DNA of 64,000 nt, taken from Humulus lupulus (lineage: Eukaryota > Streptophyta > Magnoliopsida > Rosales > Cannabaceae). The translations under genes were made by a program, and so were the position numbers. The notes under the pieces were generated by a model. The model worked only from the letters and a program-made list of their open reading frames with translations, did not search any database and had not been told where the DNA came from. Position 1 is the first letter of the stretch. The number at the start of each line of letters is the position of its first letter. This document shows, in pieces, positions 57,224 to 64,000 of the stretch. The stretch spans positions 129,993,701 to 130,057,700 of the forward strand of contig NC_084795.1 of NCBI RefSeq assembly GCF_963169125.1. The letters are read 5' to 3'.

Positions 57224-57312
57224 CCTAACTTTTATACTCGACCAGCGTCATTCTAAAAAGCCTTTTAAAGTTCTATATCCTCACCTCCCCATTCTTCTGT
57301 TTGCAGACTTTA

Positions 57313-59965
57313 ATGCCAGATTTGTGGGGAGGTGAAAGACCCATCGACGACGACCTTCTCGCCCAGCTGCTCGAGGGAGAAGAACAACCAGCTGACCGCG
57401 TCCACGAGATTCCTTTCTCGCGATCCTCTTCCAGACCCCATCCTTCCTCTCCAATGGCCCGCTCCAAGTCTACTGGCATGAAAAGACCTGAGTCCGAAAG
57501 CAACCCAAATTCTCCTGCCCAGCTTGATTCGCAGGCTAGGGTTCCCTCAACCAGTGGTCGAGAAAATCTCGTTCCTGACCCTAATATCCAAACTAGGGCC
57601 CACCCTCGCCATCGGAATCCGCCCGATGTCGAGTGGTATACTTCCTCAGCCAGTCTAGTGACCCCTCGAATGGTCGCTAACTGCTTCAAAAAATTCCCCC
57701 TCACGGGGGTTACTATTATACGTCCTACCGCAGACCATAGGGCTAACCTCCCAGGAGGAGCAAACAGCGCCTGGTCCCGGTATCACATCGAGGCGGGAGC
57801 TTACCTCCCTCTTCATCCCTTTTTCGTGGGGGTGGCCAATTATTTTGGTGTCGCCCCCTTCCAAATCACTCCAAATGGATATAGGATACTGGCCGCACTC
57901 TATATCTTGAATAAACTTAACAATTGGCCAGAACCTTCGCCCCACGAGGTCAACTATCTTTTTGACCTAAAATCTAACCCGCAGCACAACGAGACGGGCT
58001 TCTTCCACTTCTGCCACCAGGAGACCGGCCGGACGTTCTTGAGTGGCACTACCCATATATCAAACGTGGGGCACTACAATAAGGAGTATTTCCTTACTCC
58101 AGACATAACCAGCAACAATTTGGCCTTTGCATGAGGAGGTAAGAGCTTGTCTTTGACTGGTCGATACTTTAACCTAAGGTGCCTCCTTTCATTTTTCTCA
58201 AACTGTAATCTGTTTTTTCAGGCCCTTGGTTACGTCCGACCCCAACACCAGACATGGTGTTGAGGTCCAACACTCTGGCCAGGACGTCTGACGCAGCAAA
58301 AAGTTTCAAGACCCTGATAACTGAAACAAACTTGAGGCTGTCTGGCCTCCTGGCTCCTTGCCATGAAAATAGATGGTCCGTGGTGGACGAAGCCACTGTT
58401 GAGGGGGTTCCCGAGCAGCAACCTCCTGTGCCTCCTCGGAGGAGGAGGCCAACGAGGGTTACAATCAGGGAACCCACGGGTAGCCCTTCCGCAAAAAGGC
58501 CTTCTGCTCCTCAAGGCAAGGGGAAAGAAAAGGCCAAAGAGCCTATTGTTGACTTGGGAGAATCTTCTGACGATAATGGTAAAGTTATTTCACTTTTAAA
58601 TGGTTTGCCAATTCCCTGTCATTTGTTTGACGGGGATGGTAACTTTACATATGCTCCAAATCTAGGGCCAGACTTCTTCATGCCAGATAATGAGTATATG
58701 ACTAATAGAGTCAGTAGTGTAGCGACCAGTAGTTGTAGCTCGGGTATTTACTTTGTTACCTCCTTTCAGTTGTATAACATACTTTCACCTGCCTCCTTTC
58801 TTATTAACTTGTTGTGTTTACCTACATGCAGATATGTCTACTCCCAACATCTTCGACATGTACCAGGCCGAGGATGAAGAGGAGGTTCCTCAACTCCAAC
58901 GGAAGCCTAAGAAGAGAACTAGTGAATCCAGCCGAGGCCCTCCAGCCAAGAAGGGTCGAACAGAAGACCTTCCTCAGGACGCGCCAACTGGGCAAAGTCC
59001 TGCGCCAACAGGGCAAACTTCTACCCCTCCTCCAGTTATTTCCGAGCAGCAAACTCCCCCTGCCCCATCGAAACCTCCAGCCTCGCCTGCCGGAGAGCAG
59101 CTTACTCGTGAAGAGGCTCTTGGGGCCAGACTCATGAGCCGTGCCATTCGATCTGCCAGGGATTGTCTCGATCGCATCAGCAAAGGCGACCGTGTTAGAG
59201 CAGCAATGGTCGAAGCTGAAGACATGCCAGTCGACCAGATCCTGAACAGGGTTCTGAACGAAATCTCCAGCGTAAGTACTTCTTTGTATTTCAAGCTTTA
59301 GTCTTTTAGTCCTCATGATAAGTTCTAACTCCTTTTTGCTTTATTTACAGGCCTTGCTGTCTGCCACTACTGCTCGTACCCGAGCCCAGGCTTACCTCGA
59401 GCAGGCTAAGGCAAAGGCCATCGAGAGGTATCAGGTGAAGGCGGCCGGGGAGCTTTCGGCTGCTGAGGCTAGCCATGCCAAGGAGTTGGAGGCAATGGTC
59501 CGAGAGAGGGATGCGGCGGTGACTAAGCTGTCAGAGGCTGAAGTTGTGAAGAATGCAGCAGTCAAGTTGAGGCAGGAGTATCGAGATTTCAACCAAGCCC
59601 ATCTTCGCGAAATCAAGCATTTGGGAGAGGTACTCAAGTCTAAGGATGAGGCTATTGTCACTCTCGAGGGCAAGGTGAAGCAGTTGGAGCTTGACAACTC
59701 CAAGAATCTGGAAAAGTACAAGAGGATGACACTTCGATGTTTCTACAATTTCTGGAAACACAATCAGGGTGCTGACTTTAGTTACCTTTCAGAGGAAGTC
59801 AGAACTGCTGAGTTGGCTCGATGCGCTGCCCAACTAGCCGAAGAGGAGGGGAGAGGTGCAACCCCTGCCTCTCCAAGCGTCGCTGATGTGGAAGAAGAAG
59901 AAGTTGTCGAGGACGCGACCAACCAGGATGCTGCCCAGGACCCTCCAGCCCCGAATGCCTCTTAA
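57313..59965 (+). CDS. Antisense extra gene of Tat element E, near-intact, four coding exons
   Basis: Antisense to pol. I infer exons 57313-58138, 58222-58578, 58832-59271 and 59351-59965. Joined they give 746 codons with one internal stop, TGA at 58132-58134, where J has CGT. Exon 1 has a Ser/Pro-rich lead, then the 'putative gypsy type transposon' domain ('PGGANSAWSRYHIEAGAYLP', 'VAPFQITPNGYRILAALYIL', 'PSPHEVNYLFDLKSNPQHN'). Exon 3 is Pro/Lys-rich and low in complexity. Exon 4 is a long Ala/Glu/Lys coiled coil (about 59390-59720), then 'CFYNFWKHNQGADFSYLSEE' and an acidic tail. No catalytic motif is visible, and I infer a structural or nucleic-acid-associated protein only weakly. Confidence 0.7.
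58139..58221 (+). other. Intron 1 of the E antisense gene coding region
   Basis: 83 bp, donor GGAG|GTAAGAG, acceptor TTTTTTCAG|GCCC, phase 1. Same codon as in J. Confidence 0.8.
58579..58831 (+). other. Intron 2 of the E antisense gene coding region
   Basis: 253 bp, donor AATG|GTAAAG, acceptor CTACATGCAG|ATATG, phase 1. Confidence 0.7.
59272..59350 (+). other. Intron 3 of the E antisense gene coding region
   Basis: 79 bp, donor CAGC|GTAAGTAC, acceptor TTATTTACAG|GCCTTG, phase 0. Confidence 0.8.
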
Positions 59966-60670
59966 GATTTTTTCTTATATTTTTTTCTTTCTTTTTGGAT
60001 GTACGACCCACGGGTCGTGATGTAAAGACAATAGTTTCTTTTTTAAACTTTGCTGCACGGGCAGTAAATCTTTTTTCTTTTACTTGAACAGTTACATCCA
60101 AGCAGCGATGCTTGCGGTGTAAAAGCTTAAATCTTGATGCTATAATATTTTTACTTATTATAACATTTTTCCGAATGACCGAACTTAGCATAGTACTTTG
60201 GCATGACTTAACAAAACCTAAATTTTGAAAAATACTCTAAGTACTGTAGCATGCTTTCACTCATTTTGTTCATGTGTTTACATACCTTGGGAGTATGCTT
60301 TGCTATCGATGTGCCTTATATGCCCCCCAAGTGATCGAGGAGCTTTTAGGTCCTTGGTCACTTGCCTTGACCATGGCCTGTTCGAACATTCCTGTTCGTG
60401 TAAAAAATGATACTTGTAATACAGTAAAACAACACACGTAATGAACAAATACTTGCGAATGTAAATTCACAAAGGTTGGCAAGAATGACTGGCTGCGCAC
60501 AGTCCCTTATAATCTCGTATTAAAAATGGACTAAACATGTCTTTACGAGTGATTCTATAATAGAACCTTACATATACGAGCAGTTAGCCATACAGCGTGG
60601 CTAACCTTCTTTGCAAAACTTGTAAAAAATTGAAAATCTTTACACAAGCCAGTCCTTTAAAAAGGACTGT
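59966..60670. other. Spacer between the E antisense gene and pol, with an internal PPT
   Basis: No gene. TGCCCCCCAAGTGATCGAGG at 60321-60340 is, on the minus strand, an internal polypurine tract (ACTTGGGGGGCA). The two genes converge here, so this would hold both 3' ends. T-rich tracts near 59970-60080 could serve the antisense transcript. Confidence 0.6.
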
Positions 60671-61063
60671 TTATTGATAATACTTGCGCAGGTGTTCTCC
60701 ATTCCAGTAACGTGGAACGAGATCTCCGTTTAAGCGTGCAAGTTTGTAGGTGCCTGGGTGAAGGACTTCTTCAATCTGGTAAGGTCCGAGCACTCCAGCA
60801 GTGGGGTCGCGGGTATTTAAGAAAACTCGTCGTAGCACTAGGTCACCGACGTTGAATTTTCTTTCTTTAACTTTGGAGTTAAAGTACCGGGTGACTTTTT
60901 GCTGGTAAGCAGCAACACGGAGTTGAGATTTCTCTCGCATCTCGTCGATTGTGTCTTGGGAGTCCATCATTAGCTGGCTGTTCTGATCCTGGTCGTTAGT
61001 TAAGCGCCGATGTGAGGGGGGATCTAACTCGACAGGCAACATGGCCTCATATCCATAGGCCAA
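60671..61063 (-). pseudogene. pol: E integrase C-terminus (after a frameshift)
   Basis: 'LAYGYEAMLPVEL' to 'HLRKYYQ'. It includes 'VAAYQQKVTRYFNSKVKERK', 'GDLVLRRVFLN' and 'GTYKLARLNGDLVPRYWNGE'. It is in another frame from the main pol because one base is missing near 61095 (minus strand 'cgaacagcacagg'). Confidence 0.9.
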
Positions 61064-63963
61064 GGAAAATGGGGTATGGCCTGTGCTGTTCGGTGGGATG
61101 TTCTATAAGACCATAGGACTTCAGGCAGCTGCTCTGGCCACGCTCCTTTAGCTTCTTCAAGTCTTTTCTTCAGGGTGTCTTTAAGAGTTTTGTTCACGGC
61201 TTCTACTTGCCCATTCTCTTGGGGGTGTGCGACTGAAGAAAAGCTTTTAATAACTCCATGCCTTTCGCAGAAATTGGTGAATAAGTCGCTGTCAAATTGG
61301 GTCCCGTTGTTTGAAACTATCTTCCTGGGCAGACCATACCGGCATACAATGTTCTTGATGACGAAGTCAAGAACTTTCTTGGTCGTGATGGTTGTGAGTG
61401 GTTCAGCTTCAGCCCATTTGGTGAAGTAATCAACTGCCACAACTGCGTATTTTACTCCACCTTTCCCTGTAGGCAGGGATCCAATCAAATCTATCCCCCA
61501 TATTACGAAAGGCCACGGGCTCTGCATCTGCTTTAGTTCATTCAGGGCTGCCCGTGGAATCTTGGAGAACCTTTGACATTTGTCGCATCTTCGTACATAC
61601 TCCATCGAATCCTCGTTCATTGTTGGCCAGAAGTAGCCTTGCCTTAGAATCTTTTTCGCCAAACTTTTCCCCCCAGCGTGATCCCCGCTGAAGCCTTCAT
61701 GCACCTCCTTCATGAGTTCCTTAGCTTTTTCTGCTGTAACGCACCTGAGTAGTGGCATTGAATATCCTCTTCGGTACATAACACCATCGACCAGTATGTA
61801 CCTAGCGGCTCGCCTTTGCAGAGTTCTGGCTTTGTTTCTATCTGCTGGCAGTGTACCATTCGTCAGATATTCCAAGTAAGGCGCCATCCATGTATCTTCT
61901 AGACGAATCTCCAAATTGGCTTCGGCCGCTTCTATGCTCGGCTTATTCAGTCTTTCTACTGGAACTATGTTCAAGGTGTCTGCGTCCTTTGCGCTCGTGA
62001 GTTTAGCCAGGGCATCTGCATTCGAATTCTGGTCTCGTGAAATTTGCTGGAGGGTGTACTTTGTAAACTGGGCTAGCAAATCCTTTGTTTTATTCAGGTA
62101 GGCCATCATCTTTAAGCCTCGTGCTTGATATTCTCCCAGGACTTGATTCACGACTAGCTGTGAGTCACTATAAATATCAAGCTTCTTTATGCTCATATCT
62201 TTGGCCATTCTCAATCCAGCGAGGAGTGCTTCGTATTCTGCTTCATTATTTGACGCGGTGAAGTCGAACCTGATTGCACAGTGAAATCGATGCCCTTCCG
62301 GCGTTATCAATGTCACTCCCGCTCCAGCGTGGGATTCGTTGGATGAACCATCCGTGAATAGCTTCCACGAAGGAGTTTTGTCTTGAGGCATGGGCGCTTC
62401 AAGCTGTTCGCACTGCTCACTGTCTGTGAGTTCGGTGAACTCCGCAACAAGATCGGCCAAGACATGTCCCTTTATTGCTGCTCGCGGTGAATAAGTTATA
62501 TCGAACTGCCCTAGTTCGACTGCCCATTTTAACAATCGCCCAGCCGCCTCAGGTTTTTGGAGGACTTGCCGAAGGGGCTGGTCGGTTAGAACTGTGATAG
62601 GATGGGCTTGGAAGTAAGGACGCAACTTCCTAGAGGCTAGTATTAAGCAATATGCTAGCCTTTCGATTGGTGGATATCTTAATTCTGCACCAATTAGCCT
62701 CTTGCTGACATAGTAGACTGCTTTCTGTACGCCTTCTTCTTCCCGTACAAGTACCGCACTAGCAGCAACTTCAGTAATCGCCAGATAAATAAACAAAGTT
62801 TCTCCTTCAATCGGTTTTGACAAGATGGGAGGTTGCGCCATATGAGCTTTCAAGGCCTGGAATGCTTGCTCGCAGTCTCCCGTCCATTCAAACTTCTTAT
62901 TGCCCCTGAGCAGATTGAAGAAAAGGACACATTTGTCAGTTGATTTCGAGATGAATCTACTCAGGGCAGCAATCCTTCCGGTCAAACTTTGTACATCCTT
63001 GATCTTCTCCAGAGACTTCATGTCGATCAGGGCCTTTATCTTGTCAGGGTTGGCCTTGATTCCCCTTGAATTTACTATAAACCCCAAAAACTTCCCTGAT
63101 CCGACTCCAAAGGAACATTTGAGGGGATTCAACTTCATCTGGTACTTGTTTAACACATCAAAGCACTCTTGTAGATCCCTCACATGTCCTTCTGCCTTTT
63201 TAGACTTTACCAGCATGTCATCCACATATACCTCCATGTTTGCACCAATCAGCTCCTTAAACATGTGGTTGACTAGCCGTTGGTAAGTCGCACCTGCGTT
63301 TTTCAGTCCGAAGGGCATGACTTTGTAACAGTATAAGCCCGTATCGGTCCGAAAGCTGATGTGATCCTCGTCAGGGGGATGCATGCTAATCTGGTTGTAG
63401 CCCGAATATGCATCCATGAACAAGAGGATCTCATGTCCTGCAGTCGCATCGACCAGCTGGTCGATTCTTGGGAGTGGGAAGCAGTCTTTTGGGCAGGCTT
63501 TATTGAGGTCTGTAAAATCCACACAAGTCCGCCACTTGCCGTTAGGCTTGGGGACTAGCACCGGATTTGAGACCCACGATGGATAAAACGCCACCCTGAT
63601 AAACCCATTCTCCTTAAGTCTTTCGACTTCTTCTTTCAAGGCTCTTGATCTATCTTTATCGAGCAGCCTTCTTTTTTGTTGCACGGGTGGAAAAGTTTTA
63701 TCTATGTTCAAGACATGGCTGATTACCGCAGGATCTATCCCCACCATGTCTTTGTGCGACCAGGCGAAAACTTCCTGGTTCCTTCGCAAGAATTCCACCA
63801 GTGCATTCTTCGTGGTAGGTTCTAAGTTTTTCCCAACCTTCACGACTCTGGTCGGGTCTTCTTTGTCGAGTTGGACCTCCTCCAAGTCCTCGACGGGTCC
63901 AACATTCTCTTCAAAATCCCCAAAGCGAGGATCCAAATCTCCATCCTCACTTTGGGCAACACC
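61024..63963 (-). CDS. pol: E pol: reverse transcriptase, two RNase H domains, integrase
   Basis: Nearly 980 codons open, in order. The reverse transcriptase has 'NPVLVPKPNGKWRTCVDF', 'CPKDCFPLPRIDQLVDATAG', 'FMDAYSGYNQI' and catalytic YVDDMLVKS. An RNase H remnant follows ('YVSKRLIGAELRYPPIERLA', 'PITVLTDQPLRQVL'). A second RNase H has the full set TDGSS, NNEAEYEAL, SDSQLV and NADALAKL, as known for the Tat lineage. Integrase has the zinc site ('HEGFSGDHAG', 'CDKCQRF'), Asp in 'WGIDLIGSLP', 'IVSNNGTQFD' where D and related elements have 'IVSDNGTQFD', and Glu in 'NGQVEAVN'. An in-frame TAG lies upstream at 63964-63966. A frameshift near 61095 removes the C-terminus. Confidence 0.93.
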   Translation of the reverse strand, partial: GVAQSEDGDLDPRFGDFEENVGPVEDLEEVQLDKEDPTRVVKVGKNLEPTTKNALVEFLRRNQEVFAWSHKDMVGIDPAVISHVLNIDKTFPPVQQKRRLLDKDRSRALKEEVERLKENGFIRVAFYPSWVSNPVLVPKPNGKWRTCVDFTDLNKACPKDCFPLPRIDQLVDATAGHEILLFMDAYSGYNQISMHPPDEDHISFRTDTGLYCYKVMPFGLKNAGATYQRLVNHMFKELIGANMEVYVDDMLVKSKKAEGHVRDLQECFDVLNKYQMKLNPLKCSFGVGSGKFLGFIVNSRGIKANPDKIKALIDMKSLEKIKDVQSLTGRIAALSRFISKSTDKCVLFFNLLRGNKKFEWTGDCEQAFQALKAHMAQPPILSKPIEGETLFIYLAITEVAASAVLVREEEGVQKAVYYVSKRLIGAELRYPPIERLAYCLILASRKLRPYFQAHPITVLTDQPLRQVLQKPEAAGRLLKWAVELGQFDITYSPRAAIKGHVLADLVAEFTELTDSEQCEQLEAPMPQDKTPSWKLFTDGSSNESHAGAGVTLITPEGHRFHCAIRFDFTASNNEAEYEALLAGLRMAKDMSIKKLDIYSDSQLVVNQVLGEYQARGLKMMAYLNKTKDLLAQFTKYTLQQISRDQNSNADALAKLTSAKDADTLNIVPVERLNKPSIEAAEANLEIRLEDTWMAPYLEYLTNGTLPADRNKARTLQRRAARYILVDGVMYRRGYSMPLLRCVTAEKAKELMKEVHEGFSGDHAGGKSLAKKILRQGYFWPTMNEDSMEYVRRCDKCQRFSKIPRAALNELKQMQSPWPFVIWGIDLIGSLPTGKGGVKYAVVAVDYFTKWAEAEPLTTITTKKVLDFVIKNIVCRYGLPRKIVSNNGTQFDSDLFTNFCERHGVIKSFSSVAHPQENGQVEAVNKTLKDTLKKRLEEAKGAWPEQLPEVLWSYRTSHRTAQAIPHFPWPMDMRPCCLSS

Positions 63964-63966
63964 CTA

Positions 63967-64000
63967 TTTGGTGACTTCACCACCTGATTGGGCTTGCGTA
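63967..64000 (-). pseudogene. E gag-pol continuing past the right edge
   Basis: The frame upstream of the TAG at 63964-63966 reads on toward the protease. Only 34 bases are visible. Confidence 0.5.

Larger units (their letters stand above)
56477..64000 (-). mobile_element. Tat-type Ty3/gypsy element E (3' part)
   Basis: A minus-strand element running off the right edge. Seen here are pol, internal PPT, antisense gene, PPT and 3' LTR. Same family as J (GERPIDDDLLA identical, LTRs alignable throughout). It has the best-preserved pol of the window. Confidence 0.92.

Noticed and set aside
57273..57704. 143-codon minus-strand frame opposite the E antisense gene
   Set aside because: The plus-strand frame has homologues in three other elements; this one has none.
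58822..59316. 164-codon minus-strand frame opposite E antisense exon 3
   Set aside because: Mirror of a low-complexity Pro/Lys/Glu exon; no homologue in D or F.

Overview
The window is plant nuclear DNA made almost entirely of LTR retrotransposons inserted into one another. I see no host gene, tRNA, rRNA, CRISPR array or bacterial-type operon. The families point to an angiosperm, probably a eudicot: Ty3/gypsy chromoviruses of Del/Tekay type (initiator-tRNA-Met primer site, LTRs beginning TGTARCGYCC), Ty3/gypsy elements of Tat type (two RNase H domains, antisense extra gene) and Ty1/copia elements. A Rosales genome such as hop or hemp is only an impression.

Layout. 1-1007 is the edge of a minus-strand Tekay LTR inserted in Tat element J (1008-3652: antisense gene, polypurine tract, 3' LTR). 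3653-8640 is a decayed plus-strand copia (I) carrying a Tekay LTR fragment. 9371-11205 is the gag-protease part of Tekay element K, the outermost host. Copia element G (minus strand) entered K at 11206. G was then split by H (Tekay, 14310-32425), which holds D (Tat, 20107-31621); by F (Tat, 34080-55083), whose 3' LTR holds A (Tekay, 34317-45529), which holds a truncated LTR B (37705-40325); and by E (Tat, 56477 to beyond 64000). Target-site duplications support the calls: CAAGC (A) and TCAAG (H) are exact, CTGCG/CTGTG (D) and AATTA/AATTC (F) differ by one base. Removing H and F rejoins the copia reading frame. The right end of G and the pol of K should lie beyond the window.

The most notable feature is a gene carried by all four Tat elements (J, D, F, E) between pol and the 3' LTR, on the strand opposite to gag-pol. 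Its N-terminal half resembles the plant 'putative gypsy type transposon' domain. The C-terminal half, seen in D, E and F, is a coiled coil followed by a conserved aromatic motif. The copies share splice sites (intron phases 1-1-0 in D and E), and a TATA-like box stands upstream. In D, E and F a second polypurine tract lies between pol and this gene, so the gene sits in a module bounded by two PPTs. D and F have lost large parts of pol yet keep this gene, and E keeps a nearly whole pol with an altered integrase active site. Antisense genes in Tat elements are known in outline; the conserved architecture, the double PPT and one precise intron absence are what deserve follow-up.

No element looks autonomous: every coding region has stops, frameshifts, deletions or lost catalytic residues. 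LTR divergence judged by eye agrees with the nesting order: D is youngest (about 2-3%), while H, F and A are clearly older.
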